NCBI GenBank assembly: GCA_036925085.1
Contig: JAUPFP010000013.1
Span: forward strand, 1,675,001 to 1,739,000
Source of the DNA: Brachycybe producta
Lineage: Eukaryota > Arthropoda > Diplopoda > Playtdesmida > Andrognathidae
Reading direction: 5' to 3'
Length of the DNA: 64,000 nucleotides
This document shows, in pieces, positions 1 through 13,204 of this stretch (its first letter is position 1; each line of letters starts with the position of its first letter). A program made the translations under genes and the position numbers. Under the pieces are notes generated by a model. It was not told the origin of the DNA and did not search any database. It saw nothing but the letters and a program-made list of their open reading frames with translations.

Positions 1-1457
1 AGAGAGCTAAATTGAGCAGAAACTCGAGCAAATTTTGGGGTATATAGTGTTGTGTTTTTTTTTCATGCTTATTTTTTTTTTCATCTTTTGAAGTTCTTTT
101 TACTTAAATTAACTTGAGAGCCAAGCCACAAGTGCAAATGTACCATTAGTTTGTGGTCATGATGTGGTTAGAAAATAGGAAGAAGAATTACACCTGTCGT
201 TTTTCTATTTTTTTTTTTGGGTTGGAACATTAAAATGACACGTATTTTCGTTGGATTCTCTCTTCCCTTTTGCTCGTACTCTACAATTATATGCAGAGCA
301 CTACATGGGGTCTATCTTTAAATTTGGTACATTACATGGAACCATCATTTAACAATGAAGTCCTCATTATTTAGATGATGCAAACCATTTCAAACACACA
401 AAAAAAAGTATTCTATATTTCTTTTTTTTTTTTGCTATATATAGCGTAACCTCATGATAATGATGAAGAACTAAAAAGTTAAAACTAATCATATTGAGAG
501 AGAGGGTAGGTAACATTAAGTGTATATTTTTTTTAAGAAAGCTTTTCTTTAATCTTTACTATGTTACGACTTCCAATCTATAAAATACCCCTTTTTTCAT
601 TTCTGAATTAAAAATGTGTTAGACCAACTGCTGTGCAGTAATTAATTGTTAAATCATTTGTGGGTATAGAAATGTAAATAGATTTGATGTCATTTAAGAG
701 ACGAAGTTGACAAATAAATTAGAACTGGCTTTTATATATTAAAACAGACAGTTATAATGAAACTTTAATACAGTTGTAATTGAGTTTATAGAAATAACCC
801 AAAAAAAAAAAAACTTACGACTGAAGCATGGAAATATATTTCTTATAACTACTTTTTAACTAGTGTTAACACAAACAAGGAAGTTAGAAATTTATAAAGA
901 TATTCATTGAAGTACATCGGTAAATAAGAGATATATAAAATCCACGTTTTCTTTTTTAAATCTAATTATTAGCAAGAAAACGAGTGGAGAAATTACTTAA
1001 TTTTTATCACCCTTTTCTTGTTGCTAACTAATTACATTTAAATATAAATAAGGTGGCATAAATTGTGGTTTGTTAATTCTGGATTTTTTAATTAAAAAAA
1101 TTTAAAAGTCGTAAAAATATACATATTTTTTAAAAAAATAAATGTTCAGATCGCAACAGGTATTTTGGCTTGATATTTATATTAGGCCTACATATAGGCT
1201 CGTAGAAAAATAAAAACGAACCCTTTCAATTATGACGTTATTATTATTATTTATATTAATAATAGTTTGCATTTTCTTAAGAAAACCTTATTTAAAACGA
1301 AAATAATTGAACTTTTTGGAAGTGTTGTACCGATGGCACTGCAACACTAGACAACAAGTAAATAACAATGAGTGGTGGTGGTGTCTCTTCATGTCTTTGA
1401 CTTTACACCCCTTTCTTAGGTTGCTTATCCTCATAAAAAAAACTGAGTGAATTTTAT
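1..1457. other. AT-rich intergenic DNA, no gene seen
   Basis: Homopolymer-rich AT sequence with poly-T runs. I see no coding exon, RNA gene or clear repeat boundary here. Confidence 0.6.
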
Positions 1458-1465
1458 GTTTTTAC

Positions 1466-1839
1466 TAAGGAAGGGCCATTCGAATCCTCGAATCCCGCGA
1501 ATCTTGAAAAATCTTCGAGATTCGAAAACTCGAATCTTTGCGCTTTTTTTCGTATTTCGAATCCTAACCAAAAAAGAAAATTGTTAAAAACTTTGGTTCA
1601 CTAAAAAACCCGGCGATTTTTGCAATTTCGGTGGTTGGACCCGGATCACCAATATCACCTTGTGGCGACCTTGAGTGCCACACTGTTTTTTATTTTTAAT
1701 AATTTAATAGTTAATATTATTACTTTTATTTGTATCTTCTTAATGAATAATAATAGGATTCGAGATTGGTGAGATTCGAAGGATTCGAGAACCTTTTAGG
1801 ATTTGGACTCGAGAAAATTTAGGATTCGTCCGACCTCTA
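1466..1839. mobile_element. hAT-type MITE with 8-bp target duplication
   Basis: A 374-bp non-coding element flanked on both sides by the identical 8-mer GTTTTTAC (1458-1465 and 1840-1847). The ends are imperfect inverted repeats: left TAAGGAAGGGCCATTCGAAT, right (reverse complement) TAGAGGTCGGACGAATCC. The interior is rich in the motif GATTCGA and its complement and folds back on itself. An 8-bp duplication with TA-G-rich ends is typical of hAT transposons. There is no transposase, so it was moved in trans. Confidence 0.85.
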
Positions 1840-1847
1840 GTTTTTAC

Positions 1848-3929
1848 AGTGAAAGTGTATTTTTCGGTTACTGGATGGCGCTGATATTAAGTGTACACGG
1901 TGCGTGTGTAGGTCTTGGGTGGACTCTAGACTGGGACCAGAACTTGGAATAATCAGTTCAAATAATTGCTTTGTTCTGTACAAACACCTCCTAACCTCAA
2001 TTAATATGACATCACAATACAATAATATGAGATCCTGCACATGTTTTTTTCTTTCTTTCTAGGTTATGAAATTCATTGAATGTGCATGTGTTCAACAAGA
2101 AAAAAAGAAAGTTGACTTTATTATTAATTTATTGAAATATTTGATAAACATGGGTTTATGAAATTATTTTTTCAATTGCAATTATTATAAGAAATATATT
2201 GATGACGTTTTTACTTTTTGCTTTCTTAAACTTCAAACAACAACAACAATAACAACAAGAAATAGGCTTATTATATGTATCTATAACCCAATTTATTATT
2301 TTACACCTTGTTTTGAGAAGGATTTTTTTATGAAAAGACTGAAAAGTAGTAGTAGGTGTACTGTCTGTAGAAGAAATGGAAATTTTGTTTGAAAACATCC
2401 TCTGGTTGTTTTTTTATTATTGTTCAATTTTACAATTGGAAACCGTCTACCTTGGCTGGTTTGTTATTATTAGTACTGATGAATAATGATAATGGGTTCT
2501 ATGTTTTGTTAAGTGCCAACTTGGCAATTGCAAAAGCTATTTATTTAGTGAGTCACCTCTCTCTCTCTCTCTTTCTATCTCTCTCTCTCTTTCTTTCTTT
2601 CGCCCACCTTTACGTCGAGAAACATTCATCAGGTGAAAACCAGGAAATTGCACATGAATATATTTCATTCAGGGTTTCTTAAAACATGTTTTATGTCAGG
2701 GGGTGTTTTGTAAACTTTTACTATAATATTATTAAACTAGGTCTAAAATGAGATCTTGATGTTAAGAAGCAGGTCCCGGTTGTATTTTTTTGGGCTCACA
2801 ATGATCGAAAATTATATTTTTTTTAGTAGTGAAGAATTACCATATTTTAGCAGCGAACTGTTTTAAGACCTGTGTATTTCTAGCTTTTTAGTGACAAATT
2901 CAAGAAAAAACTCAATGAGAAATGAATTTTATATGATGGCATTTTCTGAATTACATACTTGTTATTGCAATTTTTAGTGGACGATTTTCGTTTGCCACTT
3001 TTAAGTTTCTTAATTAGTAATTAACGTGTCAAAACATAACATGTCGTATATTTTTAAAAAAAATTGCCATTAAAAAGGTTATCTCTTAAGTTTATTCTGA
3101 AAGGTTAAGGACCTTAAATCAAATTATATGTATCTGTATCCACCTGCGTTAAAGTAAAAACTACTTGCAATGGGTAACTTTCAATATATTGACCACAATG
3201 AAGTTATGTGACCTTCCTAGGGTTCTACATGGTCCAAACAACAAGTGCCCAACAAAGCCAATCTTTGTTGTGTGGCCCCATCTTGAATTTGGGTCTATTC
3301 TAAAGAGAAAAATAACACTTTTTAACCTGATTTCTGAAATATTATTTTATTGCTGCAGCTTATAATCAAAGTGCAACATGTTTTTTATGTGTTCATCTTG
3401 AAGTTCTCTTTTTTTTTTTGCATATAAGTTTTGAAATTTGCATTGCATTCTCTTAATATCTAAATGTCATTTCCTATGGAATTATGCATGAAATTAGTGT
3501 CAGGAGGGAGATGTAAAATATTGTAATTAGTTGCGAACAAAAAAAATATATTTCTGAAATCAGTATCTCCTTATTCCTATATATACATTGTATATTGTAA
3601 TTTAGTGGTATGGTTTTTCTGTAAGAAGAGTTTCTCCTCCTTCTTTTCAACCTTATTTCCTTTTGTCTGCCACATTTGTCACAGATGTAATGAAATTATT
3701 ATTATTGTAGTTTGGTGTTATGATGATGATGATGGTGATGAGAAACTCTATTCTAAGTATGGTGTGGTCCCCATTTATTACAATATATGTATAAACATAT
3801 GGGGTTATTATTTCTCATGCACCCAATTTCTTCTTATTGAGGGCTACCGGGTTGCATGGTTATTGTAATTTGTAAATGGGGATTATAATCTCATAAGTTC
3901 TATTGGTACAAAATTCAGTTAAATGTAAT
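1848..3929. other. AT-rich intergenic DNA with a (CT)n tract near 2550
   Basis: Contains CT-rich microsatellite sequence at about 2549-2600 and many poly-T runs. Short open frames of 60-97 codons here are low in complexity and resemble no family I know. Confidence 0.55.
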
Positions 3930-4222
3930 CGAAGGAAGATGAACAGAAAGGTAACTTAAGAAATGGAATGAATACTTTAAATCAAGATAAAGGTAAAGCA
4001 CAACTCCATCTTAGAAAAAAAAAAAACCTGCCAAAAGTGAGTGAAAAATCGTCTGCCTTTTGAAGCTAAAAGGAAGACATCTTGCTTTAAATGTCATCCA
4101 TTTTTTTTTGTATGTCCATTGAATCGTATTGTAACTGATGCATTAATTATAGTCTGCGCCATCTATTGGCCACACTCAGTTTTGGTACGAAATGCTTCGT
4201 AGGAAAAGTTGTCAAAGCAACT
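3930..4222 (-). repeat. Dispersed repeat family X, copy 1
   Basis: This stretch is a diverged reverse-complement copy of 6950-7230. Shared blocks include CGAAATGCTTCGTAGGAAAAG at one end, GCCATCTATTGGCCACACTC, and GGAAGACATCTTGCTT in the middle. By eye identity is about 75-80%. A third fragment lies at 24570-24660. No coding potential or terminal duplication was found, so the class (SINE or MITE) is open. Confidence 0.7.
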
Positions 4223-6287
4223 TAAACAATGACTTCAGTTTAACCATTTACTTGTGATAGGCCTGCATAATGTACATGTAGATCTATAAAATTATCAGAA
4301 ATTCCTTTTAACATTGTAACTTATAGGCCTATAAGGCAAAACTTAACAAATATTGTGAAAAATTCACCTGAAATTTATGCGAGTCTATGACGCGAATAGA
4401 ACAAGAAGAAAAGAATACAAGAAATTGTCCGATTGTCGGATTATCCGGAATGACGGATATCCCTCGGATATCCGCTGCATCTCTACTTTCTGCATCATAT
4501 ATATTATATCATGTATATTCTACTGTAGGTGCTAATTATACTATATGTGAACTCAAGATTACTGGTTGGATTATAATGCAAATGATGAACTTGTGGAAAT
4601 TGCACGGTGGCAATTCAACTATAGTGGTTCAATAGTACCAACAATGAACCAGAAGGACTCCACAAATTAGACAGTGTAAGCCTACACGGAAATGCTCGTT
4701 TGAATAATCATATTATATCCAACAAATAATGCAAGCATTTGGAAAGAAAAAAAAACGATATTGATGCAATCTTGTAGCTCATTTAGATAATCTGATCAGC
4801 ACTCTTAAGTTGACGAATGGTATTAGGTGTCTTAATAGTAATAATAGAGCTCTTCGACCCGACTCTTTCTTATTATTATATATCGGTATTTACTGTACTT
4901 GCTATCTAAATTAACTTATACAACATTGTGCCATATCATTCATTAATGGAAGGTTTCCATGCAAATTTCATCCATTAAACTTTGTATATATACTCTTATT
5001 ATAGTAATTATCACTGACGCTTCCGGAAATAACACAACGGTGCTAGGAGTTTTTTCTTCTTCTTCTTCTTGCGTGGGTTTTGTTTTTAATAATAACGTGC
5101 ACTGCAAATAAGTTCAAAGTTTTTCATTTTAAGAAACTTATTAATTTTTTATCATATCAATTATCTTTGCGTATTTTTATTTTTTTCTTTAAATGTTAAA
5201 AGAAGAAATAATAAAGGGATATCACGTTTTATATAAATTATTAAGCTTATCTTTAGGTATGGGGGTAATGGTGATCAGATCAATTTAGGCCAAAGTATAT
5301 TTTAATTTATAATATAAGCAACTTTGTATTGGATCTTTTTTATTTTATTAAGAGAATGATTTGTTAATTGTTTTCTGTACTGTACTTGATTGAGCTTTTA
5401 GATTTTTTTTTAACTAAATTAAATCAACATATAATATATAGGTAAAATTAGGGCGTTTTATTTCTTATGTCAAATAACTAGAACAATAGATTTATAACAT
5501 TTTCAAGGAACGCAAATAATTTTATTTTATAGAAATCTCATCCCATTCGCAGTTGCGAAATTACTGCGTTTTATGATTGAAGTCATTTTGAGAGTGGGTT
5601 TTGTTTTTCTTTTTTTAAATCATTGAATTCTATTCAAATTTGCATAATGAGAAAAAAAATATGATTTATATTTTGATAAAAAGTAAATAATAGCCTTTGA
5701 TCATAAATTTATAAATAAAAATTAATTATAAATTTGGGTCACATTTTAACAAAACTTTTGAGCTATAATTTTTTTAAAAGGAATATTTTTTTTTTATTAC
5801 GAATTCGTTTGAAAATTTTATGTTTGCGTGTTCGTATAATCGCCGCCATTTTTGCAAAATGGCTTCCAATTTCATGCAGACAGATTTGACAGACATTTTG
5901 AGTTGTTTACCCATCTTTATATCTGGTGAAAAAGCAATTATTTCCACTTGTTCTTATTAATTGTTTAAACGTCCTTGACATGAATTAGTAAAATAAAAAT
6001 GCATCTTTTAAGCCATATAATTATAAATGCTAATGGTCCAGCCAATTTGATTTAATCATTTTGATGATAAACACGACTAAATATGCATATCTAGATTTTA
6101 AGATTTAAAATATATGTTCATACAATTTATGTTAGTTAGGAGCTTAAATTTTTTCTCAAGATCTTTTTACATATTTTATTATTTTATAAATAATAACCTA
6201 CAAGATGCGTGGTTTTTAAACTCATCCGGTTAATAAATCCTTTGTATCAACTATGACGTCATAGACGATGAAATTGGTCGATTACGA
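4223..6287. other. AT-rich intergenic DNA, nothing recognised
   Basis: Very AT-rich with short poly-A and poly-T runs. No exon, RNA gene or repeat boundary could be supported. Confidence 0.5.
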
Positions 6288-6480
6288 TATTTATGAACAG
6301 CTGATTTTCGAACTCTACTAATTATTATTCTGTGTTTTAAGAAAAAAACTAAAGAGAAATTAAAATTGTGTTAAAAACTATAATGGTAGTATAATTAAAA
6401 AAAAACTCATATTCTGAACGTTTTAGTCATTTTTTAAGCTCACAAAAAGCTTTTTTCTAAAGATATCTACTGTATATGAA
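6288..6480. mobile_element. Foldback MITE family F1, partial copy
   Basis: Starts with the family motif TTATGAACAGCTGATTTTCG and carries the AAGATATC-type core near 6460. Its distal end stops close to the start of a second MITE at 6499, suggesting that insertion removed or displaced the rest. Confidence 0.6.
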
Positions 6481-6498
6481 AATACTCTAATACCTTAT

Positions 6499-6794
6499 AC
6501 CTTGTAGACACATGAGTTAAATGAATTCAAATTAAATGTGTTTAGATGAATTATACGGAATCCAGTTAAGGACATGAACCAAATAAAAATTGACTATTAT
6601 TATTATTTTAAATTGAAATACTAAATTAATATTTTGTCAATAGTTTATATATTTATATTTAAGTATTAACTCAATATTTTCAGATTATTAACTGAATAAA
6701 TTGAATTCGATATATTGTTTGTTTGCCCTTCGTAGGGCTCTGTAGAACACATTTATTATTTAAATGCATTTAAGTTATCAGGTGTGTACTAGGT
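6499..6794. mobile_element. MITE family F2, copy 1
   Basis: One of three ~300-bp copies in the window (others at 31073-31384 and 33538-33836). Ends are inverted: ACCTTGTAGACACATGAG at the left and, read from the right, ACCTAGTACACACCTGA. A shared interior block is TGTTTGCCCTTCGTAGGGCT. No open frame of note. Confidence 0.8.
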
Positions 6795-6949
6795 ATTACC
6801 TACACCTAACAAGTTAAGTGCATTTTGGGTTAGTTTAACGAGAAATTGATTTAGAATTTCAATTTCTTCAGATATTTAATAATAAGTTCAATTTTATCAT
6901 GTTCATGTCCTTTACTGGACACTTTTAGCTCAAGCAAGATAAAATATAC

Positions 6950-7230
6950 ATAGGTAATTCAACTAAATAGCTTTTCCTATGGAGCATTTCGTGCCAAAAC
7001 TGAGTGTGGTCAATAGAGGGCGCAAACTCTACTGAAGAGCTTCAGTTACAATACGATTCAATGAATGTACTAAAAAGGATGCCATTTTAAGCAAGATGTC
7101 TTCCTTCTAGCTTCAAGAAGCAGACAATTCTTTACTCACTTTTGGCGTTTTTTCTAACATGGAGTTGCTGCTTTACTTTTATAAATTTATCTTGGCTCAA
7201 GTCTAAAGAAGGTATATGATTGAGTTGCTC
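6950..7230 (+). repeat. Dispersed repeat family X, copy 2
   Basis: Inverted relative to copy 1 (3930-4222). Shared landmarks are CTTTTCCTATGGAGCATTTC, AACTGAGTGTGGTCAATAGA and GCAAGATGTCTTCCTTCTAG. The two copies lie 2.7 kb apart in opposite orientation. Confidence 0.7.
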
Positions 7231-9024
7231 TTCTATTTTCTAAAAAAAAACCTACAAGTTTTCCTCCCTAAATTTTGATCCTGAAAGACAGAATAGAGTT
7301 CGAGGAAGATTACACTTTAAAACAACTATTAAAATCCTAGCTTAAAATCATGCTAATTGCAATAAATATAATGGGTTCATCATTAATCACAATTAACTTT
7401 TTTTATATAAATTATTTATAAGAAATAATAAGATTTAATTTAGATCTTGTTAGAAATAATTACATTATGTGTAATTTATGATGGGAATTTTAGTTGTCTT
7501 TTTTTAATTTCTAGTTTTCTTCTATTGTATAAAAATACTCATCACTCACAAATAATATTGGGCAATTGTGAAATCATCACCTTATTATTATAATTCCTAC
7601 ATTCTTTTTCTTTTACCATTATATGAATTATATCTTGTGGTTAGCCACATGTAGAATATAAAGAAGGAAGAGGGAAAAAAAACAGACTGAAGAAAAAACA
7701 ACCTGGAATTTATTTTTGTATAAGAATTCATCGTAACTTTTTAGACAGACAACAAATAAAAGTATTGTTTACTTTTATTGTGTTTTAAATTGGGGGGTTG
7801 GTTTGAAATAGATTACACTACAGACAGGTAGACAATTGTGTGTTTGTACTTATTACTAGGTAAAAAAAAAGTACAGGGTGTGTAATCATTCACATGACAT
7901 TATGAGATTTGAAGTTGTGTTTGAAACAGCCTGGTTCCACAAGCTTAGTAAAAGTATTGACCACAAATAAATTACTATATTAAATATTTAAAGCAATAAA
8001 ACAGGTAATTTATTTCTAGCAAAACTAGATACCTGATCATAAAAGTGGTTACTGAAAAGGGGGGTACCATTTTTCTTAGTAGTAAAGGAAAGCTGATTGT
8101 TTGATATTTGCAACTAATATCTAGATATCTGCACCATTCTGTTATTCATAGTTGTTAGGTATGCATATACCAATGTATGGCAGTCACGGAACATCGCAGA
8201 CATACTTTTAATAGGGGTTTTAGAATGTTTTATTGGAATTTGTTATTTCAATGAATTAATTAGTGGTAATATTCCTTCGCCTATGGATATTAACATGGGT
8301 TCAGAAGTTTCTGGAAAACTTTTCAAGCCAGACGAAAATTATATAGATTTTAAAAAAATAATTACCTTTTTTTTTGTTGAAAGGTACATTATTTGGGATA
8401 AAAGTTAATGTGTTTTTTTAAATTCATTTAGTATATTAAAGTATTTTTTAAAATTTTCTCACCATACACTTTTTCAATATGGAATCCCTATAATCAGTAT
8501 GTACTATGAAATGCAATGTGATGTCATCTGAAGGAGGACGTATAGAATGAAACATTTATATAACCACCTTAAACACTATGACACTTGCTTCGTTATTTAA
8601 GTCGTTTGTGTGTTTTTGTCGCAGTTAGGGGGAGGGGCCTTAATATTAAAGTTGAACAATAGATTTTGGGACAACCTGTAGGCCTCCCTTAAATTAATAC
8701 ATCTACCTGTCAGTTGTTTGAAAACAAATAGAGATAATCTTATTAAAAACTATTTAGGCCGAACATATCTATTGGAAATAATGGACTATTTGTAAGTAAT
8801 AAAAAAAATCATTAACTAATTGCTGTTTGTTGAACTTTTGTCTTAATAACCAAGAAATAATGAAAAAAAAAAATATAATAAAAGTGGCATTTTGATAGAT
8901 GATACTTTTTAGTTGGTTTAGAGGTCGACTAGAAATTATGACGTAGTCAAAATTTGATGATGAAAAAAATAATAAAACTTCCTGGACTCTTTGGATCTTA
9001 TTTCAAACTGGAGTTTAAACAATA
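7231..9024. other. AT-rich intergenic DNA
   Basis: No gene seen. A mariner-style terminal sequence, TACAGGGTGTGTAATC, occurs near 7873, but I could not find its partner end. Confidence 0.5.
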
Positions 9025-9026
9025 TA

Positions 9027-9584
9027 CAGGGTGTTTTGACATTTTAAGCTGTATTCACACCAAAACAAATGTTTGCTGAAAATTTTGTAAAAAGTCTCTG
9101 GTAAGAATTTATTATTAGTTTAGACAAATTTTCAAACTTTTTGTTTGCAGTGTTGGTTGTTAAATTGTTCAATAAAAATATCGTCTATATCAAAATAAAC
9201 GATATACGAGCATATTGCAGCAAATAAAATTCATCCATTTAAGGCCAGCTGTAGCAAATCGTATTTGACAAAATCACATTAGGCCTAATTCAAAGAACCA
9301 CTTTGTAACGCCACATAGAATGGTCGTTTTAGCCGACTACTGATTACATAAGGTGTGTTCACATTAGCCACTATCACCGTTTTTTTTTTGCACTGGCGAT
9401 GAGTGGTTGATTCAGGCCACAAGCAGCGACTACTACCTGATTGTCTGTAATGGTGATGGTCATACTAAGTGGCAACAAATTCGTGTCGTTAATTAATGGC
9501 GACACAAAGTGGTCCGTTTGAAGTCGGCCTTAAGACTCATTAAAATCGTCATAAATGTACAAATGTGTAATCATAAACATCCTG
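9027..9584. mobile_element. Possible mariner/Tc1-like element with a nested MITE
   Basis: Bounded by TA dinucleotides and short inverted ends: CAGGGTGTTT on the left, CAGGATGTTT read from the right. Only about ten terminal bases pair convincingly, so the outer boundaries are tentative. A second element sits inside at about 9279-9533. No transposase remnant was seen. Confidence 0.45.
9279..9533. mobile_element. MITE with ~35-bp inverted repeats (piggyBac-like TTAA-type ends)
   Basis: The left end (GGCCTAATTCAAAGAACCAC followed by TTTGTAACGCC) pairs with the right end read in reverse (GGCCGACTTCAAACGGACCA followed by CTTTGTGTCGCC). The flanks are TTAG on the left and TTAA on the right, close to the TTAA duplication used by piggyBac transposons. 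The interior is non-coding. Confidence 0.65.
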
Positions 9585-10023
9585 TATAATGTGGAATTTA
9601 CTCTTTGACTTTAATTGAATTATCTTTCTATAGAATTAATTAATGAAAGTTCATTTTCAAAATCAGAAAGTACAACAATGGTAAATTGTGAAACATTTTT
9701 TTTTTTTTCATGAGAAAATATTTTTCTCAAAAAAAAATTGCTGTCTTGGTCACTTCACTGCTCCTTAACATAAATTCCTTAAACAGAAAAAAAAAAACGT
9801 GACTGTAATTTCTAAATGTTTTTTTTTGTTGTTGTCTTTCCTGCAACTGCAGGACAAAATAATTTAGTTACTACATAATGGCAAAAGTTATCATTTTACC
9901 ATTTAATGCATCTGCAGCCGCGTTCTCACGGAGCCAACATTTGGCAACGTTTTCTTTTTCATCTTGAAAACAGGTTTTCTAAATAAAAGTTGCTATCAAT
10001 TAACATGGTTTATACTGTATATT

Positions 10024-10395
10024 ATGAACAGCTTGATTATTCTGTCTTTCAATAGCAAAATTAAGAAAAACTAGAAATTGTTTTAGAAACTAGAAGAATA
10101 GCTCAATAGCTCAATCATTTAAGGGTAATTTACACGTTGATATGAGGTATCTTTCAAAATAAACTTTTTATTGCCAAAATGTATTTTTAAAATGTCCTCA
10201 GCTTAAAGTTCGGTGATTTTCAAACTGACATAAAAAGCTTATTTTGAAAGAAATCAACATGAAAATATTCTTTAAGTGACAGAGCTTCCCTTCTAGTTTC
10301 TAAAATACATTAAAGTTTCTCTTCGTTTTGCACCTGAAATACGGGAATAATCAAGAGTTCAAAAGGCGTTTACATTTTAAAACCACATTAAAAGA
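10024..10395. mobile_element. Foldback MITE family F1, near-complete copy
   Basis: The best copy for seeing the family design. The left arm runs through TTTTAGAAACTAGAAG, GCTCAATCATTTAAGGGTA, GTTGATATGAGGTATC and CAAAATAAACTTTTTATT. The right arm repeats these as reverse complement, ending in TTCTAGTTTCTAAAATACAT and AAAGTTTCTCTTCGTTTTGC. Total length is about 370 bp. No reading frame spans it. At least eleven other full or partial copies occur in the window. Confidence 0.8.
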
Positions 10396-10399
10396 CAAC

Positions 10400-11688
10400 G
10401 CAACATTCTTCGATTAGCAACAGAAATTTGTAGGAATATTTATTTGTATATAAACACCTTAGGTAAACACACGACAACTAATGGTGACTTTGTTTTGGAA
10501 AATTTTTGAAGGACAAAATGTTGACGTATGTTTGTCTCTTGTGTGGACAGGGTTCCATGTATTTCTTGTCGTGAATTTAGTTAAATAATTTATAACTTAA
10601 CAGAATTTTCTATAAAAAAAATAGCTAAAGGGGTGGGAGAATATCTTTTAGCCGTGATTGGCTGCTATAAAATTGTCTCGTTATGTTAATCAACTACATA
10701 TCAATGTGGCTAGTAATTTTCTTTTTTTTTGTGATCGTGGAATTTTCGTTAAAACTTAACAGCTGAATTAATTAACTTTTAAGTCGAAGATGATCTGCAT
10801 ACCTGACGTGCAGCTAATCGTCAATTGAACTTAACAGTAAATAATTAGTCATTAATGGTTGTTATAAACGCAATAAATATTTTATATTTTCACAATTTTG
10901 CAAAATTAAAAAAAAAAAATTGTGGACAGCAAAGTTCGCGGGGTTTTTTTAGAAACAGAAAAGTGCGAATTTTTTATTTGGACGAAAAACATAAACGTTT
11001 ATGGTTTAATGTAACGGAAAATGTTACAGAAAAGGAGTGACATAATAGTGTTGTGGGTAGATTAAGGTAAACCATTCTAAATTCGTTCGTTAAATGTTAT
11101 CTGACGTCATTTTGGTTTCACGAATCAGTCTAGCATATAAGTTGTGAGTCATAAGTGGAACAGATTTGACCATCCACATAGATACAAATGGAGATATTTC
11201 ATAATTAAAAAGATTTCTTCAACAAAATCTATACTAATTGAGGCATGCGTCCACATGTTTATGTTGCTAGTCTCTCGAATATTCTCTATTGTTGCGTGTT
11301 TCTATTTGGAGCAGTAAACCTCAAAGGAAAGTTTGGCAACAAGTGGCAACAGGTAGGGACTGACCCCGGATGTGTCTCGAGTGTGGATGGTCTCCACTAG
11401 ACCACTAGTCTCCATCTTGTTGACTGTTTCAAGTGGGGTTTTGGCTTTGCATAGAGCAACAAACGTTGCTTGCCCTTATTACACGAGTCAAGTGAGTTGA
11501 TAAACCTCACTTGAATTTATGGGGCGTCGTTCATGTAAAAAATACTACAAATTAAGCTGGAATTTATAAGTAAAACTATTGTCTGTTACTTTTGTACTTT
11601 CAATCCACTTTGCAACTAATAGATCAACAATGTCGCCAAGTGTGATCACTGCATGATAAGGCCTTTGTGTTCTTTTGTGTGGACACAA
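10400..11688. other. Intergenic DNA, slightly less AT-rich from 11270 to 11640
   Basis: No exon recognised. The part from 11270 to 11640 has more GC than its surroundings (for example GTGGCAACAGGTAGGGACTG near 11349) and may be part of the unit that carries the minisatellite that follows, but I could not define its ends. Confidence 0.45.
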
Positions 11689-11689
11689 T

Positions 11690-12686
11690 GTTTCTTGTTG
11701 TTGCTACATGTTTTTTCTTGTTGCTACATGTTTTTTCTTGTTGCTACATGTTTTTTCTTGTTGCTACATGTTTTTTCTTGTTGCTACATGTTTTTTCTTG
11801 TTGCTACATGTTTTTTCTTGTTGCTACATGTTTTTTCTTGTTGCTACATGTTTTTTCTTGTTGCTACATGTTTTTTCTTGTTGCTACATGTTTTTTCTTG
11901 TTGCTACATGTTTTTTTCTTGTTGCTACATGTTTTTTTCTTGTTGCTACATGTTTTTTTCTTGTTGCTACATGTTTTTTTCTTGTTGCTACATGTTTTTT
12001 TCTTGTTGCTACATGTTTTTTTCTTGTTGCTACATGTTTTTTTCTTGTTGCTACATGTTTTTTTCTTGTTGCTACATGTTTCTTCTTGTTGCTACATGTT
12101 TTTTTCTTGTTGCTACATGTTTTTTTCTTGTTGCTACATGTTTTTTTCTTGTTGCTACATGTTTTTTTCTTGTTGCTACATGTTTTTTTCTTGTTGCTAC
12201 ATGTTTCTTCTTGTTGCTACATGTGTTTCTTCTTGTTGCTACGTGTGTTTCTTCTTGTTGCTACGTGTGTTTCCTCTTGTTGCTACGTGTGTTTCCTCTT
12301 GTTGCTACGTGTGTTTCCTCTTGTTGCTACGTGTGTTTCCTCTTGTTGCTACGTGTGTTTCCTCTTGTTGCTACGTGTGTTTCCTCTTGTTGCTACGTGT
12401 GTTTCCTCTTGTTGCTACGTGTGTTTCCTCTTGTTGCTACGTGTGTTTCCTCTTGTTGCTACGTGTGTTTCCTCTTGTTGCTACGTGTGTTTCCTCTTGT
12501 TGCTACGTGTGTTTCCTCTTGTTGCTACGTGTGTTTCCTCTTGTTGCTACGTGTGTTTCCTCTTGTTGCTACGTGTGTTTCCTCTTGTTGCTACGTGTGT
12601 TTCCTCTTGTTGCTACGTGTGTTTCCTCTTGTTGCTACGTGTGTTTCCTCTTGTTGCTACGTGTGTTTCCTCTTGTTGCTACGTGT
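11690..12686. repeat. 1-kb minisatellite with 20-, 21- then 22-bp units
   Basis: A head-to-tail array of TTGTTGCTACATGTTTTTTC and its variants. About eleven 20-bp units come first (to ~11915), then about fourteen units mostly of 21 bp with one extra T (to ~12215), then about twenty-one 22-bp units in which CATG has become CGTGTG and TTC has become TTTCCTC. No unit contains a stop codon in any plus-strand frame, so all three frames stay open for about 1 kb. The resulting 345-390 codon frames (Cys/Leu/Phe/Val repeats) are by-products of the array. Confidence 0.95.
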
Positions 12687-12699
12687 ATCATGTTTGTGG

Positions 12700-13152
12700 A
12701 AACAACAAGTGACTTAATGCAACGTAAATGTTTTCACACTGGTTGCATTCTTTGCGGACATTGCTTAAAGAGCGACTTTGCTCGCGTATTTTTTTTATAT
12801 AAATATATGATACAATTTTACAACCGGTTTTTTTTCTGACAATTTTGATTATTTTTTTTAACAACTTTGGAAAAATTTTGTTAGAATTTTTTGGGGGATT
12901 ATTTTTGTTTACAATTTTTTCACAGCAAAAATTGTTTTAAAAAAAATCTTCCCTTTTTTTTTGTTATTTTTTTTTTCATTATAAACAATGGGGACAAACT
13001 TCTTTTGGCCACTGTGGCAAAATTAGCTTTGATAATAGCCAACTTCTACACAAAATCGCAAACATCAGACAAAAAAACATAACCTACATGAAGTCAAGTA
13101 CAAGTTTTTTTTATAAAAACTTTTATCTATGTAATTTGAAAACTACTTTTCA

Positions 13153-13204
<52 letters not shown>

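Noticed and set aside
11653-12839. Three overlapping plus-strand frames of 345, 354 and 390 codons
   Set aside because: They are the three frames of one stop-free minisatellite. The peptides are the same Cys/Leu/Phe/Val repeat in each frame, and there is no independent coding signal.
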